Source: Haemonchus contortus (taxonomy: Eukaryota > Nematoda > Chromadorea > Rhabditida > Trichostrongylidae). From it: DNA of 64,000 nt. The notes beneath the pieces were generated by a model. The model was not told the DNA's origin, made no database searches, and worked only from the letters and a program-made list of their open reading frames with translations. This document shows positions 1 to 11,700 of this stretch, piece after piece. Position 1 is the stretch's first letter. Each line of letters starts with the position of its first letter. The position numbers and the translations under genes are program-made. The stretch lies in the NCBI GenBank assembly GCA_000469685.2, contig LS997562.1:16524325-16588324 (forward strand), given 5' to 3'.

Positions 1-429
1 GGCTACGATAATCTGGAACCACGGGCATTTTCCACTAGCGAAATTGATTTGGGAAACAACGGATCGGATATTCCCATCAATGCCTTTTTTGGTTATTAAA
101 AGATGGGAAACGCGAGAGTTGATCAGTGCAACCACTTCACCTCCTATTCTTTCGCCTTCGTGAGCATTTGTAAACATTGTAACTGGAGCACTGACTTAAT
201 AATGTGTTATGGTTGGGCCATGGTTAGCACCAACTCTCGGTAATAAAAACCCCGTCGGGCTTATCGCGCAATATGAACTTAATGTTTTCAAATTTACTTA
301 CAATTGAACGGGCGTTGAAAGGCAAAAAGCGACATTGAGAACTACACAACGGTCGACACCGGCGTGCATTTTCCCCCTCCTCGCCATAGCGGGCGGTGTC
401 CTACACTTGAGTAAAGTACTGATCCTTTG
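1..429. other. no gene recognised
   Basis: No coding region, RNA gene or repeat could be supported here. The sequence next to it (from about 430) is a retrotransposon relic on the - strand. Confidence 0.4.
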
Positions 430-975
430 GTGATGATAGATGAGTGGCCGATGTGGACTGTTGACTGTGACAAGATGCAGGTAAATCCGCGGATTCAAAA
501 ACTTGTGTATCGCAAGGTCTCGAACTACGTACGCCAGCTTTCCCTCCTGACTGCTCATGATGCCAGTCTTCCTTCGCAGCGCACGATCGAATTCCATCTC
601 TTCCTTCATGAAGTCTGGCCGCGCGTATGAATGTACAAACTCTTTGGTTAGAGATTGACGCGCACTTTTCATATGTCCTAGGAGGCGGTCTCACAGCTCC
701 TGATTCTTCAGACTGAACTCAATGATGCGTGGGCGGGCATTTGTGGCTCGCTGGTTCTTCGATTTCGGGTGCCTGTGGAAGTCGATGCGGTTGCTGTTAA
801 ACTCAGCGAGAAGTTCACTGCCTCCTGACGTTTTCACAGCTTCCTTTATGGCCTCCTTGTCGAAAATGCGCGTCGCCTCCTATGTGACTTTCTCCGCAAT
901 GCCTATCCATGTAATCCTACAAAACTTTGCGTGCGATAACTCTTGCGCTCGACCTGAATTTTGCGAGTGCGCTAT
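430..975 (-). pseudogene. LINE ORF1-like relic
   Basis: Read on the - strand, this encodes a broken protein with the pattern PRIIEFSLKNQEL, a stop, DRLLGHM, then LTKEFVHSY, and further on EGKLAYVVRDLAIHK. The same order of motifs is seen at 56.85-57.17 kb (PRIIKISLGNQHL, DRLLDHM, LRKDFVHSS, EGKLSSVARDLAI). This arrangement is typical of ORF1 proteins of nematode non-LTR retrotransposons, where an RNA-binding-like fold precedes a charged helix and the 'VVRD' end. An in-frame stop and the absence of a neighbouring endonuclease or reverse transcriptase mark it as a dead fragment. Family assignment is by pattern and by the second copy; the exact LINE clade is not known. Confidence 0.55.
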
Positions 976-985
976 AGAATGTTGA

Positions 986-2893
986 ACTAGGGGTGGGATT
1001 TATTATGCCATTAAAAAGGGCCTATTTTCCAGAGCATTGAGCTTATTGTGGATCACGGTATGCGATACCTGAATTTTCAGAACAACGTCTAACATTTTGT
1101 GGAAACGCTTGAACATTCTATCGAGGCGCTCAAAGAAACCGTCTCACCTGGTCAGGATTGATTTGTAGCCACTTAGGCTCGACCGTGGTAGAGACCGAGG
1201 AAGATGCCTCCACTTCAACTGACATTTTTTGGATGTAGATAGAAAGCAGTGGGTGGTAATTGATTCCTACAGCTTGGAGTTCGTAGATATCAGCAATAGA
1301 GGGCTAACATGCTAGACAAAGAAGAGGGAACTCCGATATATGGCTGCTTTGATAATAAGTGGAGAATGACAAAGAACTGTAACGGTTGGGTAGGCGCGAA
1401 TTTGGTTAGCAGTCGATATTCAGGCAGATCAATAATCGGCAATCAACGTACCCTCAGCATGCTAGGGTGCACATCATCAACAAAAAACTTTATTCCGGGC
1501 ACGGTGGCAGGAGTGCACGCGCGCGCAAGTTACGGAACGAAGAAAATGTGGTACGAAAGGATTGTAGGGGGATGGGGAACAGAACATTCAAAAAAGAGAC
1601 TGTTCAAAGAAATGGAGTTGAAGAACACTAACCGAATTCGTGGCGGTGGTGATGGAAGGGTGATCTTCGAAGTAAATGTAGGAGCGGGACGTAGGGGCTG
1701 AGGACCGACCCCTCAGCGACCGGATGGGACAGGAATGGCACCCGCCACTGCTGCCGCCCCCTTGGTAGGCGGATTTCCTCGAGCGAGTAGTCATGTATAC
1801 ATATGCATTAGGTTGAGTAAAAAGTTTTGAACGGTTTTTCAATCTTCACTTTAAGAAGTCTCATTTCCACTGAAAAAGGACCTCAACTAGTGATATCGTC
1901 TCCATCGTTGCCCCAACACATGTCTAACGATCCGGCAGTTTTTTGATTTCTGAAGCCTAGTAAGGTGGCGGCTGCGATTCGAAAATGCTGGAGATCTCAG
2001 TTTTGAGTTCCGAGCAATCATCAAAATTTCTATCGCAAAGGTGATGTTTCAGAGCAAGAAACAAATGGTGAGCAGACGGAGCGAGACCTGTTGAATAAGA
2101 ACAATGGGGTAGCACTTCCCATCCAAGTTCAGCAAGTCACTGATAAAATAATTTCGCAACATGCGGTTGAGCGGCTATCGTGAAAAAGGCAAACGTTTTC
2201 ACTCTGCGGACATTTTCTTCGAACAATGTTGGCCATTTACGGTGAACTCTCAGTAAGTTATCCAAAGTACAGCAATTCCTGAGAATGACCACCGACGACA
2301 CAGTGAAACCTTCGTCGAACGTAGTCCACTTATCTGCTTGTCTTGAAGGTGTTTCGTCACGAGGCACCCGTGGGTTGAGATACAATGACTCTTCTGGATG
2401 CATCTCATTTATTTACAGCTGTCGGTGGATTGTGCTCTTAGAGTAATTCGTGATAGACGATAGTTCTCAGACAGTTTCGGACGACAGTTGAAGGTTGAAG
2501 TGATACTTGCGAAGCACTTACAAGAGAATTCTAGTATACCCCCCTAAAATTGCAGGTCAGGTATCGGTCTATCATAAACCATTACAAAGCTCTTCCGAGC
2601 GGTCCCACGAAAGAATCTAGAAAGGGATGAAGAGTCGATCAAAACTTTTTGCTTAACCTAATATATTCATACATATTTATAAAACTATTAATGAAGAAAT
2701 ATTATGAAGGCTCCAACGCAAAATTCAGATGAGCAGGAGAAAATGTAGACGAGGGATTTCGGACCATGCAAGCAGACATCTGATAGTGGTAACGGAAACA
2801 TGATTGGTAGACGGATTTCCTCGAGCGAGTTCTTATTCACAATCCAGAACGCCATGATTTAGATGTGGCTTTTCAAGGTTTGCTGTGCGGAAC
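986..2893. other. no gene recognised
   Basis: Several open frames of 80-130 codons are present (for example 1309-1701), but none shows recognisable domains or nematode-type exon borders. I see nothing I can support in this stretch. Confidence 0.35.
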
Positions 2894-3422
2894 TTAAAGG
2901 CACCGTTCACAAAAAAGTTAGGGTACCTTTTTTCGAAGGGAATTGATAGAACTACTCTAGAATAAAGCGATAGCAACGAAAAAAGCTCAAAAAACGATGA
3001 ACAAAAAGAATTACAAAGGGTCAAAAAAAGAGCTGGAAAGGGGGGCTGGACGAGTTTCACATTGAAAAAACTGCGGTTAGGGAGTGTTCGAGCGAGAATG
3101 CACGGAGGTGACGTAATGTCTCCAATACAGACAACACATCCAGTTTGCCTGACAATCTGACTGGCAGACTCTGGCAATTTGCCAATCGGCGTATCGATTT
3201 TTCACCAACTTCGCTCCAGTGCGAATGTGGTGGAGGACAATTAGAACTCGTAGTCAGCCTGACGAGGGGCGGAGGCCTCCCGTCCCCCACTGTTCCTGCC
3301 CTTGTTGTGTCCTATCCAGCCGTTTTCCGACCTCATTCCTGCACAAATGGTATCAGTGGGGGCTTCGAATTCAAACCATGTGCAAATCTCCGAAACCATT
3401 TTTTCGTGAACAGTGCCTTTAA
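2894..3422. mobile_element. TTAA-flanked MITE, copy 1
   Basis: A non-coding element of about 520 bp with terminal inverted repeats: AGGCACCGTTCAC on the left and the complement (GTGAACAGTGCCT) on the right. A TTAA lies immediately outside each end (2894-2897 and 3419-3422). It belongs to the same family as the copies at 9.3, 14.9, 19.8, 33.3, 34.6 and 36.8 kb. No transposase is encoded, so it would have been moved in trans. TTAA target duplication points to a piggyBac-type or similar transposase, but the terminal bases are not the usual piggyBac CCC, so the superfamily is open. Confidence 0.75.
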
Positions 3423-3859
3423 CGCGTGGATCGGAAAGACGAACAAGGGAAACTTAAGCGAGTGGGCGGCCATCCCTCCAGTTCCTCGCCCATCTACCTA
3501 TCTACAGCTTTGAACGCGATGCGGCAAGTAGTTACTATGAACTCTCGCATGACTTAAGACCACCTTAGCATTGCATTAGTACACGTCATGGAAAACTAAA
3601 AAATGGGAAAAAACAGAATTTCTGTTTGTTTTGACTTGATGTTTTGTTAACTGCTGTTTTAACGCCGCAGTACGTCCGAGACTGAAGTTTTGTCCATAAA
3701 TCGCCAACCTTGTGAGAATTACTATTGTTATATAAGCCAAAATCAATCAGAGCCGGACACGCTTACAAACCTCCCTTTTCCTGCTCCCACCACGCTAAGG
3801 TAATATAATAGATATCGGTCGTGAATGCAGTCGTGTCAGCACTGGTCGATGAAGGGATG

Positions 3860-4770
3860 AACTTCCTTATATAAAAACACTAGCTGACTGCAACAGTCAC
3901 CGCAGCGTCACTGTGAAGCTGCTCCAACGAGCTCTCCCCATTCCCATAAGTAACGGTGTGAGACAAGGCGACACTACTCCGCCGGAGCTGTTCACAGCCA
4001 CGCTGCAGTATGAAGTCGCAAGACTGGGATGAGGATGACACTCGGGTGTATGAACAGTTCCTCTCGAATCTCCTATTCGCGGACGACATCGTTCTCTATT
4101 CAAGTAGCATTGCAAATCCTGAGACTATGCTCGTTGAACTCAAAGAGGATAAGGCTGTTGATCAACCAAACAAAGACACAGCTCCTGACGACTCCTTGGA
4201 CTGGTGTGGGTGAAACCAAAATCGATGGTACACCTATCAAGAGAACATCGTCTCATGTTCATCTCGGGCTTTCCACGAATATGGACAACGGCATGAAGGA
4301 AGAACTGGTGAAACGCAGAAGGCAGCAAGGGGAGCCTTCGAAAAAAGCCACCAACCACCTTCGTAGCCCGGAACTTTGCGAGAATATATCCGGTTCCACA
4401 GTTTGTCCTGCGCTCTGCCACGGATAGGAGACTTCGATGACCACTACGTCAAAGGCTTCGAGCATAAATCTCTAAGCACTTGAGCGATGCCTCTCAAGGT
4501 GCAACCGACCCACTCGGTATCGAGTCGGACTCAGCAGCTCCGATATGCGAAGAAGGTCTTGCCTCCGCGATCAGGAGGAACAAATGAAAAACGCCAACTT
4601 TCGGTGGACCGATCGTATCATGAGAAGGGATGGACAAGAAGAACGGCCGAGTGGGCTCCTTTTAAGGAAGTTCACGATCTGAAGGTAAGCCTGCTGCGAA
4701 AGGGATGTGCTTGCCGGTCGTAAAACAGCTGCAAAAACAGCTGAACGATCCCTCACATTGTCATAATCGT
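3860..4770 (+). pseudogene. RTE-type LINE reverse transcriptase relic
   Basis: Translation in all three + frames gives consecutive pieces of an RTE-type reverse transcriptase. ISNGVRQGD lies near 3950, NLLFADDIVLYSSS near 4060-4100 (the catalytic Y/F-ADD box), and KIDGTPIKRTSSHVHLGLS with a following NMDNGMKEELVKRRR near 4215-4320. STVCPALCHG is near 4395 and a C-terminal RWTRRTAEW-like piece near 4630. The order matches the palm and thumb part of RTE/BovB-like elements. The frame changes several times, so this is a decayed fragment. No endonuclease domain was found upstream and no tail could be delimited, so the borders are approximate. Confidence 0.75.
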
Positions 4771-4779
4771 CGAATTCTG

Positions 4780-7700
4780 AGTTCATAATGGGTGGCGATC
4801 TTTAAGGACGGGTACGAGTGGTTAGTTGCTGGGGCTCGCACATGAAAAAAGATGGTCCGTCTAAGTGAGTACAAGTACGTAGATTTGCAGATGCAATCGA
4901 GAATTAAAAATGTATGCTAAGGTGTTCAGTAGAACAGGATTCGGCTTCGAATGTTTCTCACAGTTCTCTTCTATTATCTCTGTTCCTACTGATTTCAACA
5001 GTGTTCATTTCAAATTAGTGAGTATAGCGAGAAGATGTACACATAAATGTGATTCTTCAAAACGGTCTACATTTGCATGTAAACTTGCAGACTAGCGAGT
5101 CTTTTTGAATTCCTAGCTAAGAACAAATCCATTTTTCAAATTCAAGGCAGAGGTCGCTACTTTGAGCTTCATCCATGGTTCCCTTTTTCCTACCCTACCG
5201 ATGGATACAGAGAGGAAGAGTACGTTCGTATCGTCCAGCTTGTGTTCCGTTTCGAGCACGTGCGAGACAGGAGCTGAGGTGTAGTTTTGACTATTGTCCT
5301 TTTTTAAATATAGTATATATACGTATATATACATATAGTAAATGCAATATATATTACGTTCATAGATGTGAAAGATGTAAATATCCTTTCATATATTTAC
5401 TATACATATACATACATTTATATCTTTTTGATAAACAAAGCAGTGGGGATTCGTCCTGGAATCCACATTTTATTCAGAAGTTATTCAAGGATGTTTTAAT
5501 GCGTATGTTGTCTGTCGAAATGCAAGTCAGTGTTTTGTCCTGTCGGACGAGTTGGAATAAATTCACAGACCTCGGAGCGGAGGAATGTTTGGTTGGCCTG
5601 GGCGACTATCGAGTCGGGATCCGAACTTGGATCATGTGTTATGATAGAGCTCATATAGATGAACAAGTAAGAAAATAAATAAAAATAAATGTACATCAAT
5701 CAAATGGTCTGACATGCCCAGGGCTTACCACCCTCCTTTTTCAAAGTATGATCGGCTCATTTTCCGCTTCCACTTGTCGAGTTAATGATAAATTTCTAAC
5801 GACAGATTTTTCGAAAGGAAATGCTCCTAATCACACAGGCTACACACTTAATAAGAGACGAGTACACCTATCGCTCACTCTGCGATGTCTGGAATTGTTG
5901 CCCTTTATCTTAACAAACAAAATTGCTGTGACTTTGATCTCTACTTAAATGAGTCTACTGGTGCTCGACTTTTCTACATCTGAACATAAGGTTAGTCAGT
6001 CGAAGCCCTCACTAATACTATTTATCAATGTCAACACCACTATCAGATGTCCATTCTCACAACACTGGTTACTTCATGGTTACAAACGTTTACCGTAACT
6101 GATGTCTGATTTAGATAACTTGGTCCCTCATTAAATCGCAAACCGTAAACATCGGTTTTTCCTTGTATTACTTATCAAATTACTGTTACGTAGAAGTCCT
6201 AATCTAGTGAGTGAATTAGAGAAAAAAGCCGAACATCCGTTCTTTAGCAGTATCAGAGCTCAACTGTCAATGTGGAAGGAAAGAACGATTCAGTGGTAGC
6301 TTTTGCAATTAAAAAGTTATCATAGAGTTTTATCAATAATCATCAATCCTTGTCACTGACCGATCTCTTTCCCACCAACTTTCACGTATTATCCCACCAT
6401 ATTATCATGCTATTACACCTGACAGGAAGAGAATAACCTACTCATTACCATTGCCTTTGAGGACGCCTTATCAGCCATTATCTGTTACTATCAGGTTCTG
6501 TAACCAACCATCTGCGATATCATCTGTAGTGCGTCTTGAGTGAGCCTCCTATGTTGATATCATCAACTTGACTGGGGATTACCATTTCAGGTTACTCGCC
6601 TTCTTCGAAGCCTGTACGGGTGGGAGGATGCTTTTGATTCACACAACTGCCTTTTCGCATTACAAAAAATTTCCAAAGGGCCGTGAAACGAAAGCGATGA
6701 AACTGGACCCACTCTTGCAGGGGTTAGCTTCACCCTTTTGATTATCATCTTTTTAAAGTTTTCAACCTAGCGTATGTTTTGTGATGATTAGGTTGAGAAG
6801 TGGTGAGGGAGTAGGAGAGGGAAGGAAAGGGAAGGGAGTGTCCGAACACTGTCACCATTTCGTATTTATCGTGCTATATCACCTTCAGCCAATCCAAACC
6901 ACTGCTATCACCCTATTTCTTTCAAGCAGCCCACTGTGTATCGTCAGAGGAAAAGGTCTATCGAATTGAACGAAATTCAGTCTACAGCATCCTTTGTGTA
7001 AGCTTTTTCCAATCCCAGGGTGAGAATCCCATGCAGTACCCGAAACCGCTTGCGTATCACTGAAGTTTCCTAGGTTTAGATACATCATTGTTCATCATGA
7101 CATTCATTCCCAACCACTCAAGTTTCCTATCAGACACCTTTACCCTGTGTTAGCCTGAATGGTGAGCATTCAAGCGTAAGAAATTACACATTTCTGGTGG
7201 GATATATGAACTCTACATCCATTCTCATTGCACGTACAAGTCTACAAAGCACGTATACCATTCATGATATGGTGTGGAAACCAGTAAGGATCAAGTTGTC
7301 TTCAAGTTGGTATAGAGCTAGAAAGAAGAAAGTAGATGCACCGGCCAGATAACCAAAATGAAGTGAAGTGCGAAACCTGAGGATTTCGTGATAGCAAAAG
7401 GAAAGGTGAAAGACTGAAGACTCAAAGACATCAAGCCATAAGATCAACTGAAAGACGAAGTGCAATCGGTATCAGAATCGGGTCAGCAGCAAGCAGTAGA
7501 AAAATGCTGAAAAGGTTTTTTTTAGGTGAGTTGGGAAGAGAGGAGAGTGAAAGAAATAAGATGATTTACATATGTAGAAAAAATGTAGGCCTTGTTCAGG
7601 AATGGAACCCCCTGGATGGCATTTGAACAAGCCACACAGTGGCATTGAACACTGGCAAGTTACCTTCTATGTGGACTACCACCCCAAATATTGTAGGATA

Positions 7701-8757
7701 GTATCAGCAGAGAGCGAAACACGTCCCCAGTCAATGACCACTGAGCGCATTCTATAGAAAACTCATAAATCCTCAGATTCATGGGCTTCACGCATATTTC
7801 CGAGTGGGCGGCGAGAGTTCTGCATCACACTGAGGGCGTGGTCACTCGTCGTTTCGAGCGTTCTATTGCAATCGATGTCTCGTAGCAGACAAGAGCAGTC
7901 AGTGTGTGGTGCTTTTGGACGGATTCATTCGAGATTTTTCCTTTCTTTACCATGCTTTCCAGAAAAGTAATATCTCATTGTTGTCACGGAAATGAACATG
8001 CTTCAGTGGTTTCCAAAAGAAACTCATTGACGCAAATGGAAACTATTCTTTCGCTCTTTCACTCTTCCTATGCAGCACTCTCAGTCATCGTTAATCCTTA
8101 GGAGCTGTCTTTGTCCAAAATGCTGCCATCTGATGGCATATTCCTCAAAAAAAAAACTAAAAATTATGACAATCGAGTAGTATTGATTGAGGATGCCACC
8201 TTTTTCTTCAAATATCGCATTTTTTAAACATTCATTTGTTCAAAGTCATCTGAAAAAGCAGTAGTACGTCTTGAAACAATCGTTTCGGAGCCGAGGTCCG
8301 AAAAGGATCATTTCTCCAGTTTTTCTTTTGCTGAAATCCTTCCAGTTAAGTCTGAGCGATTCGAAGGGAAAAAAGTAAATAAGCAAAATGAATTTCTTTT
8401 TTCCGATTATCTCGCTCATGCTATGACGTTAGAACCTGCCTTTCGCCTAACTGCTTTAGCTGGGCTTGGTCGGAAGTGATACCGGCAGCCAGCTTTCCCT
8501 ACACTTCCGTTCCAACCTAGGTTCAATATGTGTACAGTGGTGCAGGCTCAGAACAAAAATTGTTTTTGAATCTTTACCCTTCCTTTTTGTTAAATTCATC
8601 ATTGTACTCTTAATCCCATGTTCTCAACTTACAATTAATCAAATGTAAACGGTTTATCGTTCGATGAAGAATTCTCCTTCGAATTCAATTCATAGTTAAG
8701 CCGTACCCATTGCCGAGCGCTGAAATTCTTTCTGTGATTCTTGGCCGTATATGAACG
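4780..8757. other. mostly unassigned; AT-rich palindromic patch and SINE fragment
   Basis: No gene recognised. An AT-only patch around 5300-5420 contains an 18-bp perfect palindrome (5314-5331, alternating TA around a central ACGT). A short piece at about 5560-5660 resembles the - strand of the tRNA-like SINE family seen at 27.8 and 42.0 kb (it shares the 'ggttggcctgggcg' segment). The rest to 8.7 kb shows nothing I can support. Confidence 0.4.
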
Positions 8758-11700
8758 ATGTCACAGCCACCGGAGTATGCGGCAGCTGCGGCTGCCCTAC
8801 GATCGACGCCGGCACAAATGACCGCAGGCATATCTATCGACCTGGTCACGGCTTCCCAGGTAAAATTTTGTCCGAAGTTTCTAAATTTATTCTGACTTTG
8901 CACTTCATCAATCCTTTGGTCGGTCCGAAGTGCTCAACTCCCATTGCCCACGCACCCCATGATTGCTCTAAGAATGACTTAGAAATGAGGGGAAAAAGAA
9001 GAAATCTATTTGTAATCGAGTTGTGACAGATGACGTGGGATGGCCAATCCTTGTGTAGCAAGCTAATTAACATAATACTGCTTCTTTTTTATTTCTGAAA
9101 CAATTAAGCGGCTGGTGAAGCTGACCGCTAGTCGGGTTCCCGTTCTTGTCTCTTACAACAGCTGTAACGCCAGGCAACATAGGAATGGAAGCTCGCACAG
9201 ATCACGAAGCCGTGTACAACCAAATAAATCCAGCAGCCACCTTTATCCTCTTCCCGTGTACAAAAGGAATTGATATTGAAGGCACAGTTCACGATAAAAA
9301 TGATTTTTAGGACTCCTCCTTAGAATTATTTCGAGGCTCCCCAGTACACCATATCTGGCGCTATCAGATCAAAAAGCGGCCTACATAGAGCGTTATAAAA
9401 GCTCAAAGATTGTATCGCTTGTATCCTCGGACGAGTTTCACTGACATTGCAGGGGCTGTACCATTCTCAAGAGAAACCATAGAGGAGGCTGAAGCAGATT
9501 GTAATTACCCACAGCGACTGTGAAAGGCAATTCGGTACAGTTCTGACTTGATGTAGTCAGCTCTTTGCGCAATTGCAACTACTGAAATCTCGTCCGAATA
9601 CCTCTCCATGTTATTTCTTCGTAGTAATCACGTCCTACCTTTATTTTCCCTACTTTTGAGGAGCCTCATTTTTCTCGGAATTGCAAAATTTCTCGCTTTC
9701 TTCACCACCGATGAACCAATCTATACTTCTGCTCTTCGAATACAAACGGGTACCTCAGAATTAGCGTGAACTGTGCTTTTAAGCTATCTCAAAGATGTGG
9801 GAGTAGTTTCACCTACAGTTATGATAAAGCGGGTAGAACGTGCTGGTGCGTGAAAGCGGTTCTTATAGTTTGACATGCCTCCTAACTCAGCCGCCTGATA
9901 GTATATGGCACACCAATTCAACTTTCCATGGGTTGCACTTCATAGACGATAAATCCGGACCTTTTTTTGGCAGACAAGCAGTAACGTTCCCAGTGGCTGT
10001 TTGGCAATTACGAATTCAACTCAGTTCTCAGGCCACCTGCTGAATGGCTCGTTTGTACTGAGTTCACTTTAAAAAACCCACTAAAAATCAAAATCAAAAC
10101 CATAGCACCCTTAGAAGGCATGTTTGAGTAATAGTGCGTTCATCATCCACGCTCTCATCAAAAATTCATCGCCATTCGATAGAGCAGCAGCGCTTTTCAG
10201 TTGTCCACGATCTAGTTAGGCCAATAGGCAGGCATGATTGCCTTTGGTCTTTCATTGCCATTCATAAACAGGAGTGAATCTGAATGTAAAATGAATCTAA
10301 ATAAGTCAAGAACGGCAATGGAATTTTATTGCTTTTCAAAGCACGTTATATGCACGGGAGTCCCCATCAAACACCGCCTGGGGTCCTTGAATTGAGCGTT
10401 TCGCTCTCGCACGTCCCTTCTGGAGTATCAAATTAATCTTCCAGATGCTTAAGCCCGCACATACTTATAGCATGCGATGGTGTTTCTTCGACAGCACAAA
10501 TAGCCTCACGTATGCAGCGGTCGATCAGTAAAGTGTGGGAGCTCCATCCGCACTTGCGCAGCACGGAAGTTGATTGGTCTCCAGAGGAAAACATAAGAGG
10601 CGATATGGGAAGGAGCGAGAGTAGGGATGTGCTATGAGTTCTCATAGCCTAGTACTGACTATTATCTACGTCATTTGAAGGTGGAAGCTAAATTCGAACC
10701 AGGAATTGGGCAAACCTTTTCCCATCTTTTGAGGATTCTGACTGGTTAGCAGCTTCTACTACTTCTTCCTCCACCTAGATAGAAATTGCTTATTCAACGA
10801 AGCTCTCCACGTCCCTCATCACCCGCCTATCGTTGTGCATCGCAGAAATTTACCTGAGGGACTGGACTTAGAACATGCTCGGATGATCTGAGAAGTCGCA
10901 AATGCCCATGATTTTCATGAGATATGCCCATTAAAAGCTACTGATTGGATAGATTCTTCATAAACACATTGAGTGGTGGACTGTAACGACTACTTGGGTA
11001 TGGTTAGGCTCAAGTTGACAGAATATGCAAGGTACAGGGCGCGTTGGCGGTCCTAAGTTGAAATTTCATGTCTTGCTCATATTTAAGGTTGATTATTATC
11101 GGCATCATGGGGTGAGAATGTTTTAGAAGAGGATTCGATCTTGTGAATTTTCCAGCGTGAGGCAAACTTTCTCCGGATGATCGATCGCAAAGCACCCCTA
11201 CTCTACGAACCAGAAGTGGTCAACCAGGCAATTCGAAGATACGAAACTTGCTGGCTACCCATGCAGGTGAGCTTTGCCCAGAGAGCTTCTCCCAATTCAA
11301 CATCTATAGGAAGCTTTCATTTCTCAAAGTGTATACCCAATCAAGCCTAACAAATTCAATGAAATGGCAACAACTCAATCAGAGCCGTGGGCCTTGGCAA
11401 AATATTTAATGAATTTTCCGCTTTTTATAAGGGATTCGAGGGAAGTGACACATTGGAAAGGGCAACATTACACGCGTTACTTTCCAATTTTCCATCCTAG
11501 ACTAAAAAGAGAAATTCATAGTGTCTGTCATGCAAAAAGCTTATATTTGAACAGATTCACAAAACAAGTTGATTAAATTATTTACGTCATTTATTCAAGA
11601 AAATAGGCTGTAAGCGGCATAACTCATGCTGGAGCTCATGGCAATAATTCCGAGTGGGAAATAATCCCTGCTTCATTTTTAGAGACAGAATATCTACAAT

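Noticed and set aside
1309..1701. 130-codon open frame
   Set aside because: No recognisable motif, no convincing exon borders and no homologue I know.
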